A DNA stretch of 64,000 nucleotides, from positions 32,690,545-32,754,544 of the forward strand of contig CM055816.1 of assembly GCA_029582265.1 (NCBI GenBank), written 5' to 3'. The notes below the pieces were generated by a model, which was not told where the DNA came from, did not search any database, and saw only the letters and a list, made by a program, of their open reading frames with translations. This document shows, piece by piece, positions 1 through 8,849 of the stretch. Position 1 is the stretch's first letter. Each line of letters opens with the position of its first letter. Source of the stretch: Zoroaster sp. YZ-2022. Lineage: Eukaryota > Echinodermata > Asteroidea > Forcipulatida > Zoroasteridae. The translations under genes were made by a program, and so were the position numbers.

Positions 1-72
1 AGTTCTGTTGAATCGTTCTACTATACCTTGCGCTCTATGGTTACCGGCTTCGCTTCTGGTCCAACAGTTTTG
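1..72 (-). pseudogene. Polinton-type integrase (rve) fragment, cut by the window edge
   Basis: Read on the minus strand, the first bases encode GNHRAQGIVERFNRT, which matches the end of the retroviral-type integrase core, where a conserved helix carries the last catalytic acid (ERFNRT). The rest of the gene would lie to the left of the window. Integrases of this kind insert Polinton/Maverick elements into host DNA. The frame runs without a stop from the membrane protein beside it (73-439), so the N-terminal zinc finger and most of the catalytic core are missing and an internal deletion is likely. The motif is seen; the family assignment is from knowledge of Polintons. Confidence 0.55.
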
Positions 73-439
73 TTTAACTGACGTTGGTTGCTCAATAGCT
101 TCTACAGGTTTACTAGAGTTTAGGTAAATGAATAAACCTAGTAAACCTATTACTCCTAGTCCGATGTACAGTATGTTTTTTGTTTCATCGTTGTCGTTTT
201 CTTTTTTTTACGTTAGCTACATAATTCGTTTTGACAACTGCTTTCTTTTTTAAATTTTCCTTTTTCTTTTTATTAAGTTCCGCGAGTCTTTTACCAGCTG
301 CAACTCTGTTTGGATTTTAAATTTTTTTAGTCGGTGCTTTCGTTACTTGGTTTATCTCTACTTGCGTCTTCTCCGGCTCTACCGCCGTCTTTTCCGTTTT
401 CTTCGGCTCTACTTGATTCTCTTCCTCGCGTTGCTCCAT
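73..439 (-). pseudogene. Small Polinton-associated single-pass membrane protein, frameshifted
   Basis: The start ATG is at 439-437. The N-terminal part is charged (MEQREEENQVEPKKTEKT), followed by a basic stretch (NPNRVAAGKRLAELNKKKK) and a C-terminal hydrophobic helix (ILYIGLGVIGLLGLFIYL). A stop after APTKKI and a frameshift near 210 (a T run) break the reading frame. Proteins of this layout, with a basic region and then one membrane helix, occur in Polinton-like elements of invertebrates and are thought to be virion or membrane proteins; the exact role is unknown. It lies just downstream of the 452-943 gene on the same strand. Confidence 0.45.
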
Positions 440-451
440 CGTCTTTATAAT

Positions 452-943
452 CTACGCAAAAATTTTTCTTTTTAAATGTTTCGCTGAAATTAGCGCTGCT
501 GTGATCTGTGCCAAGTATATTCCGTACTTGTAGTATATTTCGCATAATGCGGAAGAAAGAGCGCTAGAAATGAGTAGGTCTTTTTCTAAATCTGTAATTA
601 ATTCATCTTCGTCATCGATCATAAATTTGTATCCCATCACATCGGTCATGTTTAAACTCGATCCTAACGCTTTAGCGTATAGAGTTATAATCGATGAGCC
701 AAACGAAGATACCATTTCGCGACCTAATCGCGCTTCGTATCGCACGTATAATTGTTCTTGTTCGACTGAATTTAAAGCCTCAATTTCACTAATACTATAC
801 TCTTTACCAAAATATTGTTTCGAGTTTCCTCCAGCTACGACGGCTAACAAACGATCGATGTGTTGACTAGATGATGAAACGATATTTTCGATTTGAGTTG
901 CTTGTTGCGGCTCTTCGTTTAATTTTTTTTCAACTTCTTCCAT
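452..943 (-). CDS. Conserved Polinton-like element protein, 163 aa, with C-terminal hydrophobic region
   Basis: This is an intact 163-codon frame starting at ATG 943-941. The N-terminal half is acidic and polar. The middle has the segment LYVRYEARLGREMVSSFGSS, and the C-terminal part is hydrophobic (CEIYYKYGIYLAQITAALIS). I do not know a biochemical role. Its place between the packaging ATPase and the integrase remnant, on the same strand, suggests it belongs to the virus-like element. It is one of the few frames here without a break. An AT-rich motif lies right at its start codon and is repeated 54 bp upstream (937-960 and 991-1014). Confidence 0.55.
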   Translation of the reverse strand: MEEVEKKLNEEPQQATQIENIVSSSSQHIDRLLAVVAGGNSKQYFGKEYSISEIEALNSVEQEQLYVRYEARLGREMVSSFGSSIITLYAKALGSSLNMTDVMGYKFMIDDEDELITDLEKDLLISSALSSALCEIYYKYGIYLAQITAALISAKHLKRKIFA

Positions 944-1014
944 TATTATATAATACTCTTAAATATTTTTTGTTAAAATTTTATCAACATCTTCCATTAT
1001 TATATTTAATACTC
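937..1014 (-). promoter_or_regulatory. Duplicated start/promoter motif
   Basis: The 24-bp sequence CTTCCATTATTATATAATAC plus CTCTT (937-960) recurs with few changes at 991-1014. On the minus strand it reads as a TATA-like run directly followed by ATGGAAG. Only the inner copy opens a long frame. It may be a duplicated late-type promoter with a very short leader; this is inference from the pattern. Confidence 0.4.
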
Positions 1015-1196
1015 GAAAAAAATTTTTTATCAAATTTTATTTTGCTGATGATAGCGGTTTTATAAAATCATTATCAACGCGTGTATATTTATGAATCAAA
1101 AATACAACTCTACCTAGCGTCAAACAGTTTGTAAATACACAAAATCCAACTAAACATTCGATGAGCATATTTATCTATAAATTTTATTATATAATT

Positions 1197-1349
1197 TTCA
1201 ACAAGTAACCTAGTACAACCTAACAAGTAACCTAGTACAACCTAACAAGTAACCTAGTACAACCTAACAAGTAACTTGTCAGGTAACCTACTACGACCTA
1301 ACAAGTAACTTGTTACAACTTGTTAAATAACCTAACAAGTAGCCTAGTA
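1197..1349. repeat. Degenerate 22-bp tandem repeat
   Basis: The unit CAAGTAACCTAGTACAACCT plus AA is repeated, three times almost perfectly and then with drift, to about 1349. It fills the gap between the 3' end of the ATPase gene (1354) and the 452-943 gene. The rest of the gene-free stretch 1015-1196 is plain AT-rich sequence in which I see nothing else. There are no unique spacers, so this is not a CRISPR-like array. Confidence 0.8.
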
Positions 1350-1353
1350 CGAC

Positions 1354-1975
1354 TTAGTCTAGTGTTGAGTAATCAGTAGGTTGATCCGTTTTTAAAATCA
1401 ACTTGCAATGTTTGACTCGTTTTAATTTTTCGTGCATTTGTAATCTCAACTCTTTAGTCGGTATGACATCATTTTCTCGAAGACAATTTTCGAACGAGTC
1501 TCTATCTTTACAATAAAATAAACACACCCACTTGAGTTGCTCTCTAAAATCTTTCATCACGCTGTTATACTTTTGTGAAAGAATCCAACAGCTGTGGTTG
1601 ACGTGTCTACCGCTAAAAGCCAACTCGCCGATTATACATTTATTATTCTCGTCGTATTTTCTATATTTTATTTCTTTATTCGCGCTACAGTCGTCGATGA
1701 TAAACAACGTTTCGTCTCCTTTGTAGGCATCGCTATAAATTTGTATCGCTTTGTTTAGTGAAAAAAACACTCAGATCAACAACAAACACTCGCTCGTCGT
1801 TCCAAACACATTTTCTATTTTGATAAGCGAGATTTACCGCGACGATCGGACATAATATAACGATATATTCAAAATATTTACGATATCCTTTTTCCCACAA
1901 ATTTAAAACAAATTCAGTTTTTCCACACCCGGTTTGTCCGCAAATTAACGCAGCGTGCGGATATTTAGGCAGCAT
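1354..1975 (-). pseudogene. Polinton/viral DNA-packaging ATPase (FtsK/HerA, A32-like), frameshifted
   Basis: The start ATG is at 1975-1973. The first frame (1975-1733) has Walker A as GQTGCGKTEF near residues 13-22. The second frame (about 1770-1354) has Walker B as ETLFIIDDCSA, followed by a conserved HVNHSCWILSQ segment, as in A32-like ATPases that pump DNA into capsids. The combined length of about 205-210 residues is normal for this family. The break lies near an A7 run at 1760-1766, so it may be decay or an assembly error. It sits directly downstream of the capsid-like gene on the same strand, the usual neighbourhood for a packaging motor. Confidence 0.75.
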
Positions 1976-1996
1976 ATTTTAATAATAGTCAACATG

Positions 1997-3283
1997 TTAA
2001 TATCTCACACTATGAAATCGTCCATTATTGATAATGAGTTGAGCGTCCATAATGATAAACGTGTAGCAGTATAATACACCCGCGGCTTCTGCCTCTTTTT
2101 CGAGTTGAATCGTAATTCCTTCGGATAAATTTTCTACTCGTCTACCGCTTCCGTGAACTTTGTTGTCGTCGTTGCTTCTAAAATCTAAAAACAAACCATA
2201 TTTATCTTGTAAATAATCGTTGAGTTTAACGTTCGACAGATTTAAAGTTTTAGTTACTCTCATACCAAATTCTTCTCTCGAATCTCCGGAATATTTTTGA
2301 ATTTCTTCAAAGTGTTGATATCTGTGCATTCCTTGCGCGTAAAGTTGATTTGGAACTCCTTCGATCGTAATCGAAATTTTTTCAATCTTTGGATTATAAA
2401 ATTTAAAAGATACTTTTACGTCGTCTTCTTTGAATAAAAACAATATTCCTTTCATGCTTTTTGCTGGCGTATTTAGATTTATATTCCACGTTTTATCGCT
2501 TTTGTTTAGCGATTTTACGCTTTGTCTCAAGACTCTATCGAACAATATATCCAACTTGCCGTTATATTGATTTTTAATCGTTTGAGTGAGATGCGGATTG
2601 GTGGTGACTTCGTATTCTAAAGAAATTCCACTTATGTTATATTTTGCATTATTGTCCGTGCTTTTAATAACTTTTCAATATTTATTAAACGTGAGTTCGT
2701 AACTCAATCGATCCGCCAACCCTGCTTGATAAAACGGATGATGATCGGTCAATAATTCAAAGTCTAGCGGAATGCAATATCTATTTTTAAAAGTATCCGC
2801 GACAGCTTTATCTTTCCGTTGTTGTTTGACGTATCACCGTCGCTCGCGCCTACTCTTAATTTAGTTATATTAGGATATTCGATTCCTTGATACACTAGAT
2901 TTGAAAGTTGGTCTTTTGTCAACCAATTATCTTTAAAACAATTGTACACGTCAGTATCGTCTAAACTAAACACTTCATTCCCTCGATTTTAATAGAAATA
3001 TTTTTTACGATGGCTCTGCCTATATTATGAACCATGGTTCTATTTTCATGTTCTTCGGATTCGAGAGTAATGTTGAAAGCTAATATAATCGAGATGAACC
3101 TGGAACAATGACGTCGTCTTTTCCTAAATTTGGAAAACGAACCGTCAACAATTGATTTTCAGTGATGGTGCTCGGATTGTTTGTAATGACGACTTTTTGT
3201 CGTATTCCTTTTAAACCATTAGGTTTTCTCACTTTTCTGTACGGATTTAGTTTGTGTCCGAATGCTTGACTCATATTTAACAT
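1997..3283 (-). pseudogene. Major capsid-like protein of a Polinton-type element, broken into several frames
   Basis: The frame begins at ATG 3283-3281 and continues through at least four pieces (3283-3080, about 2973-2764, about 2760-2560, and 2554-1997). Together they span about 420 codons, as expected for a compact double-jelly-roll capsid protein. Recognisable parts are the N-terminal RFPNLGKDDVIVPGSSRLY, a middle part with SLDDTDVYNCFKDNWLT, and a C-terminal part with GSGRRVENLSEGI and YTFIIMDAQLIINN. I call it capsid by gene order (next to the ATPase) and by likeness to capsid proteins of invertebrate Polinton-like elements; the fold cannot be shown here. Frameshifts near 2560, 2760 and 3060 make it non-functional as read. 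Confidence 0.6.
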
Positions 3284-3335
3284 GTAACATTATTTTATTT
3301 TTTAATTTTTTTAAATAAAAAATAATGTATAAAAG
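3284..3335. promoter_or_regulatory. Divergent promoter between capsid-like gene and plus-strand cluster
   Basis: This 52-bp AT-rich gap separates two divergent starts. TATAAAAG (3328-3335) abuts the plus-strand ATG at 3336, leaving no room for a normal host leader. This is typical of compact virus-like promoters. Confidence 0.4.
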
Positions 3336-3805
3336 ATGGTATCTATAGGGATGATGCTCGGAGGCGCCGTAGTAAACTCTTTAGCTTTTGGCGGAGGAAG
3401 TGAATTTGTTTCTTGGTTAGGTAGTATAGGTAAAAAAAGACCCAGAAATAGAACGAAAGAGGCACGATTTAGCGATGGAACAACTTACTAGAGCTCGAGA
3501 TGAATGGGAAAAAAAGCGCATGAAATATCTAGATTATTTAAACGAAAGACTCGTAACAGAATCAAACGCTATAAAAACTTTAACAACATTGACAAAGCGA
3601 TGAATGAATATTATATCGTTACCGGAAGTCATTTTTATTTACCGGAAGATTTACGCCACTAACCTAAACTAGAAGATTTTTACGTTCCTGACGAAGATCA
3701 AAAAGCTTTTGAAATTTTAATCATCGTTTTAGGTATGAGTGTAGTAGGCTACGCGACTTATAAATTATTAGAACGAGATAAAAAATTTAAAAAAACTAAT
3801 TGTAA
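3336..3805 (+). pseudogene. Polinton-associated protein with N- and C-terminal hydrophobic segments, frameshifted
   Basis: The ATG at 3336 starts MVSIGMMLGGAVVNSLAFGG, a hydrophobic N terminus. After a frameshift near an A7 run (about 3431) comes a charged helical stretch (RHDLAMEQLTRARDEWEKKR), then NEYYIVTGSHFYLPEDLRH, an in-frame stop near 3661, KLEDFYVPDEDQKAFEI, and a final membrane helix (LIIVLGMSVVGYATYKLL). The order of a hydrophobic start, helical middle and C-terminal membrane anchor recurs in invertebrate Polinton-like elements; the role is unknown, possibly a virion membrane protein. It heads the plus-strand cluster. Confidence 0.5.
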
Positions 3806-4016
3806 ATGGCAGAAGGAGGATATGAATTGGATGATTACGCTAAAAGAGATGATTATGATCAACAACAAGATAAATTTTAAAGAGGAGGAATATGATCAAC
3901 AACAAGATGAAGAAAGATTTGAAAGAGAAAACCAAGAAAAATTAAATAGATTACTAGAGCGAGGGACGAATGGTGAAGGCACCTTGAGAATCAATACGAC
4001 GGCGCAATGATCGTCC
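3806..4016 (+). pseudogene. Short acidic/charged protein of the element, frameshifted
   Basis: An ATG at 3806 opens MAEGGYELDDYAKRDDYDQQ; the frame stops near 3877. Charged helical sequence continues in the next frame (EEEYDQQQDEERFERENQEK), and a third frame ends in YDGAMIVLQG at about 4015. A 20-bp sequence around GATTATGATCAACAACAAGA is partly repeated at 3889-3908, so a small internal duplication may have caused the first break. It could be the N-terminal part of the next gene rather than a gene of its own. No known family is recognised. Confidence 0.35.
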
Positions 4017-4017
4017 T

Positions 4018-5638
4018 TCAAGGTTGAATATTTTATTAGAGAGATAGAAAGCAAAGGCTATGAATTTAACAAACTACCGCAATATGAAAATTATCATATT
4101 CTTAACGATGGTTTTTATTACAAAGACGTAAAGTTAACGCTTATTACAAAAAAACAATCGTATAGTGTTTGCCGCACTTAGTACGATAGCCAAAAGAGCA
4201 ATAAATGCTGGATATAACGGGAATGGTTTTGTTAGAGAAGAATTGGGTGTACGTGATTATGGTTTAAAAATCGCGGAAGAGGAAGAAAAGGCTATAGACA
4301 ATGCTTTAGAAAAGGTAAACAAAAAACAATACCAGATATTGTTGTCGATAAATCGCCTCTTCGTAGAGAAGGAAAGCGAAAGTTACCAACTCCACAGAAA
4401 CAAGCTGAACAACAACAAGATCAAGAAGAATTATCGAATCAACAAGAACAACAACATCAATATTATGAACAAGAGTTAGAAAACGCGGGTGAAATAATAG
4501 AAGCTAACCGAGAATTAATTACTGTTCATTCAAGAGAACAAGAACCTCAAGCGATGAATAAGTTTACAGAGAGAGAATATATTGCTTTTGATAAAGCTAT
4601 GCAAACACAGAGAGGCAACTTAGAGAATAATATTGATAGATTGAATATACTCAATCAAAAAAAAATTGATGTTAAACAAAAAATCGCTGATGTTGAACAA
4701 AGAATTGCTGAAAATGAGATAGGAGATGAAGAAGCGGTTAATATACTTCAAAAAGAGCGGCAAAGACTTTATAAAGAGCTGCGAGAAATACAAGATGAAA
4801 TAGAAGTTAGATTAGAGGCTGCGAGTGAGAATGTGCGCGCTCTTAGAAGTCAATGGAATAGAATGAAAGAAACGTATGAAAGAATAAAAAACGGAAACTT
4901 CACGTTGAGAGAAAAAATTGCAACTATATTTAGAGAACAAGGCATCACTATAGTCAGTGTATAGATTGGTGAAATTCTTGCGTCGGGAGGAGACAAACAA
5001 TTGACCCAATTTTGCCCCACACCGACGTGTGTATAGCACTGCATGCTCAGTGCTTTCCGAGTGTCTGCGAATAAACTACACAGGCGACTCGGGCGGGATT
5101 CGAACCCACGACCTCCTGCTAAGACGTCTGCACTAGTAAGCAGGAGGTCGTGGGTTCGAATCCCGCCCGAGTCGCCTGTGTAGTTTATTCACAGACACTC
5201 GGAAAGCACTGAGCATGCAGTGCTATACACACGTCGGTGTGGGGCAAAATTGGGGCAAATTATAGTCAGTGTGTTAACAGTGGTTACTACAGTTATCGCT
5301 TTCATCGTTGATAAGATCGTTGGTGCTGTAAAATCAGCTTTAGGTACACCTAAACCACCAACACCTAAACCACCAACATCCAAACCAACACCAGTTACAC
5401 CCGAACCTACGCCTGAACCACCTAAACCTTCACCAAGTGATGGTGGTGTAAAAAAGAGTGGATACAAACAACTTTTAAAAATCTAGCAAATTTGCTAAAG
5501 AAACTCGGATTAACAGTCGCTGCATCTATACCGGGTATTATCGGATCAGTATTGAAATGGTTATTTACTACAATTTCAAACGTAGTCGGATGGACGGCGG
5601 AACATGTGTGGCTAGCCTTAACCGGAGTCGGAGTTTAA
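4018..5638 (+). pseudogene. Long coiled-coil membrane protein of the Polinton-like element, split by a 300-bp insertion
   Basis: Pieces in order are: YFIREIESKGYEFNKLPQYE (about 4025) with GFYYKDVKLTLITKK; ALSTIAKRAINAGYNGNGF (4168 on); a Gln-rich stretch; a long coiled coil (about 4554-4930, with NILQKERQRLYKELREIQDE); then FTLREKIATIFREQGITIVSV. Here the 4961-5260 element interrupts. Beyond it follow a membrane helix (VVTTVIAFIVDKIVGAVKSA), a Pro-rich linker of PKPPTPKPP type, and a C-terminal hydrophobic segment (SIPGIIGSVLKWLFTTISN) ending at TAA 5636-5638. Frames flanking the insertion are in register once one 12-bp duplicate is counted, so the insertion hit an open frame. Other frameshifts lie near 4165, 4335 and 5480. 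The layout suggests a virion structural or tail-like protein; its function is unknown. Confidence 0.55.
4961..5260. mobile_element. Palindromic tRNA-derived (SINE-like) insertion with 12-bp target duplication
   Basis: The 300-bp insert is flanked by TATAGTCAGTGT at 4949-4960 and 5261-5272. Two arms of about 115 bp form an inverted repeat. Each carries a pol III B-box-like GTGGGTTCGAATCCCGCC and a tail with GCACTGAGCATGCAGTGC and CACACCGACGTGTG. The centre (about 5120-5136) is the loop. The left end has TTGGTGAAATTCTTGCGTCG, which is also found at the other copy (27633-28062). The tRNA-like core and target duplication fit a LINE-mobilised SINE copied as an inverted dimer. Confidence 0.8.
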
Positions 5639-5658
5639 ATTTTATCTTATATACAGAG

Positions 5659-7071
5659 TCAGCGCAAAAACATCTCGTAAATAATAACACCTAAGCCTCC
5701 GAGTATCGCAAAACCTACAATTAAAGCATTTTTTTGTTCTTGGTATATAGTAGATGTATTTTCTTCGTTAGACATACTAGGTAAAGGTGAGTTAAGTTCT
5801 GTAGATGGTGGTGGTGATAAATCGCTAGTGATTGATGATGATGCAGATGTTGATGAATCGAGTTGAGTATCGTCGGATGGAGGAACGTCTGTTGGGTTCG
5901 TGTCTTGATTCAATCCAAGTGATAAATCAGACTTTGCGGTTAAAAGATTGTTATTGTAACCAACTGTCGTATCTATTCGCAAATCCATGTCTGACGGCAA
6001 AAGGTATAAATATTCTCCGATGGCAAAGTTTAATTGCGATTGAGCGCTTTCTAAATCCTTTTGATATTGCTCAATAGAATGTTGTCAATCTAACGGAGAA
6101 TCGATAAAAGCATCGAGATCATTTATAAATAATCTTTTTGCATCTAAACCGGCACCCGGTGTAAGAAATCCAACTGTTGCTTGAGCTTGAGCTCCCAATA
6201 TCGCGATAACGTACGTTCTTATAGAATCGTTGATTCGTTCTAAACCGATATCCGTAAAACCCTGAGACTCGGGGAGTATAAATTTTGTCCAACCTCGTTC
6301 GCTTTGAGGTGATTGCTCGAGATAACCGATATTCATATAATCTATGTGATCCCCATAATCCGTGTGATGACCATAGTCACCAATCCTAGCAGAGAAATCT
6401 TCTTCGGCATTCTGATATTCATCATCTCGGTTAAATTTCATAATCGTTGCATTTGCATTATACGCGCCGTTAATGTAACTCGTATTAATATAGTTTTTAC
6501 CCGGTACGGGATTCCACGCACTATTTTTCCAATAATAAGCCGTGCCTAAACCTCCCGAGTATTTTTCTAGTTTTTGTACCCATTGAGTAGATACTGACGA
6601 TGCGTTAAATTCTCTGCATAGATTATTGTACTCGGCAATGTCTATATTATTTTCAAACGCCTTCCAAATTGGGTTTGAAGGTTCGGGGCAACTTATTTCT
6701 TTAAGTACTCGTCTAATTTGATAATAAACGTGAAACCTAAAAAAACTACGAATCATCCTATTCGAATGCAATAAATGTTCATAACTCACGCCGCATCCCG
6801 TCGTACTACACCACGTTGCAAAATTTATTTGATTTTGATAAAACTTTATAGCATAATTTTTCCATTGATTTACAATCATGTCACTATCGACGCGAGGCAA
6901 CTTGTATTTTTTGAATGGATTATAGAGTTGCACGTTAAAAAACTCATTTTCATTGATGTAAATATTCATATTCGTCAAATCTCTCGCAGTAAAATTTAGA
7001 GGAGCGATAAAATTTCCAGATTGTGGATACCGTTTCGATAAATTTCTCTGAAATGCTAATGGAAACGGCAT
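5659..7071 (-). pseudogene. Virion-like membrane protein of the Polinton-like element, 471 codons with one internal TGA
   Basis: The ATG at 7071-7069 opens MPFPLAFQRNLSKRYPQSGN. The frame stays open for 328 codons to a TGA at 6087-6085, continues in the same frame (QHSIEQYQKDLESAQSQLNF), and ends at 5659 after a C-terminal membrane helix (NALIVGFAILGGLGVIIYEM). Conserved-looking parts are WCSTTGCGVSYEHLLHS and RSFFRFHVYYQIRRVLKEI. A Ser/Thr/Pro-rich linker precedes the anchor. The gene stands alone on the minus strand between two plus clusters. Apart from the one stop it looks intact, so this is either young decay or a base error. Its role in the virion is inferred from the anchor and the context. 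Confidence 0.6.
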
Positions 7072-7112
7072 TTTATTATAATAAATATAAATTATAATTT
7101 ATAATTTATAAA
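7072..7112. promoter_or_regulatory. Divergent AT-only promoter between virion membrane gene and penton-like gene
   Basis: Forty-one bases of almost pure A/T (ATAATTTATAATTTATAAA before ATG 7113; TATAATAAA before the minus ATG) separate two start codons. Both genes must share this spacer as promoter. Similar runs (ATGATTATTATATATAA and ATGATTATAATATAATATAA) precede the starts at 7779 and 8308. Confidence 0.45.
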
Positions 7113-7757
7113 ATGTACCATACGATCGAAACTAGAAATTTTAGCAAGACAATCGAATTACAAAATACAATCGATAATCTCGATGGTAAACTCAGTATTT
7201 CGTTAATTAGCGCTAACCTTTGGGTAGGTTACTATAACGTGCGTAAAACAGAAAAAATGGCGCGTCGTACGCAAACAAGTGGACAGCCAGAACAAGTAGA
7301 ACTTGAATTGATAGAAAACGGACTTTATAATATAAAGGCTTACGTTTGTCGTCCATGAAAAAAAAGGTGAATCTTTGGTAAATATTACGCAACGAGACAA
7401 AAGTATCAAATTTTCATCGGGATTAGCTAATTTACTCGGGTTTCAAAGCGGTTATCTATCTATGGGTGGTCATAAGGGAGAAATTGATTTGCAACCTTTT
7501 CAAATAATGTACATTCATTTCGATCAAATTTCTACGAGCGAAAATTTTTTCAATGGTAAACCTAGTACTATTTTAAACGTTTTTCCGTTACAAGATAAAT
7601 CGTTGGGGGAAAGTGCTTGGATAGAATATTCGAATCCGTTGCGAAACAATCTTTAAAAAGGTACTTTTAACGAACTGAGTTTTCAAATTAAAGATTCTAT
7701 CGGCAGAGACATAAGTAATCACGGTTTGCCTATTATTTTAACCGTCGAAATTAAATA
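7113..7757 (+). pseudogene. Minor capsid / penton-like protein of the Polinton-like element, one frameshift and one stop
   Basis: The ATG at 7113 starts MYHTIETRNFSKTIELQNTI. A +1 shift at the A8 run near 7358 leads to NITQRDKSIKFSSGLANLLG and FQSGYLSMGGHKGEIDLQPF. An in-frame TAA at 7654-7656 follows PLRNNL, and then KGTFNELSFQIKDSIGRDIS continues to TAA 7755-7757. The final segment (DSIGRDISNHGLPIILTVEI) has the beta-rich look of a jelly-roll end and resembles structural proteins of other invertebrate Polinton-like elements. Length is about 214 codons. The penton role is inference. Confidence 0.5.
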
Positions 7758-7778
7758 AAAAATGATTATTATATATAA

Positions 7779-8264
7779 ATGGCGAGTATTTTCGGTCCTA
7801 GTCGAAGAAGCGGTATCGTTAGCGGCGTTTACGACGACAACAATAACAATCCGTACATTTATGAACAACATGGATATATTGATAGAGATGAAATTTTACA
7901 AACGATACCTTTAATAAATGTAAGCAAAAAATTTAGCGTTATACTCGGGTGGTACGGTGTGCTTAAACTACCTTTTTTATGTTTAATGATCCACCGACAT
8001 ACTGTACAATTTTTGTCAAATTTATGAAAGACAACGGTTTAATTGCACATTCAGCAACGCGTAATTTTGAAGCCAACGTGTATCATATTCCTTCTCCTGC
8101 TCGAGATAATAAATTTATTTTTAACAATCAACCGCAGCATTTAGAATACGAAATGTGCTACAAAACACAAGATGATGTAAAAGTTTTTGTACAAGCGAGC
8201 ATTTTGGAGCTGTAAACACTAAAATCTGTTTCAATATAAAAAATTAAAAGTTTGTCGTTGACGT
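7779..8264 (+). pseudogene. Small structural-type protein of the element, paralogue 1
   Basis: It starts MASIFGPSRRSGIVSG at 7779. The frame shifts near the T6 run at about 7975 into FMKDNGLIAHSATRNFEANV and again near 8200, where the pattern shared with paralogue 2 (VFVQA, then NT and IC) continues to about 8264. Full length would be about 160 codons. It is 40-50% like the next gene by eye (MASIFGPSR versus MASIYGPSR), so the two arose by tandem duplication. No outside family is recognised. Confidence 0.45.
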
Positions 8265-8307
8265 AATTACACGAATTAAATTAAAATGATTATAATATAA
8301 TATAAAT

Positions 8308-8812
8308 ATGGCGAGTATTTACGGTCCTAGTCGTAAAAGCGAGCAAATTTCGTCTAGCGATAGCGCTTCTAACAAAAACAATCCAAACATTTTCAACAAA
8401 GTGGATATATCGACGGTGATGAAATTCAACGAGGTAAATCATTGTATAATATAGATGATATATTTTACATCACGTGGTTTGGTGTGAAACAGGTGGGGTT
8501 TGATGTCTTTGTGCCAATAACAAATTGTTCGACTTATGCTAAAATAAGTAATGGTGAAAATTATTATTCAAACGTTTTAAAACGCGAAATTAACCTGGGT
8601 GAAGGCCCCAACTTTTTTTGGTATCAACTAGATGATGATGACAGAAACTTTTGTTTAATGATAATGAACCGAAGCATATAGAATGCGGAATTTGCTTTAA
8701 AATAGAAAACACCGTCTACAACAGAAAAGTTTTTGTACAGGCGACCTTTTTTGGATCTGTAAACACTGGAATCTGTTACGATATAAAAGTTGATAGTTTT
8801 CCGTTAGTTTAA
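8308..8812 (+). pseudogene. Small structural-type protein of the element, paralogue 2
   Basis: It starts MASIYGPSRKSEQISSSDSA at 8308, with the same promoter-like run before it as paralogue 1. A frameshift near 8395 leads to GYIDGDEIQRGKSLYNIDDI and FYITWFGVKQVGFDVFVPIT. Another near 8650 leads to PKHIECGICFKIENTVYNRK and a C-terminal KVDSFPLV before TAA 8810-8812. It ends about 37 bp before the next start. Being longer and less eroded, it is the better guide to the ancestral gene. Function unknown. Confidence 0.45.
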
Positions 8813-8849
8813 ATTAATTTTTTTAAATATTTTATTATTAATAGAAATA

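Noticed and set aside
1197..1349. Attachment site or CRISPR-like repeat
   Set aside because: Simple tandem units with drift, no spacers and no associated genes.
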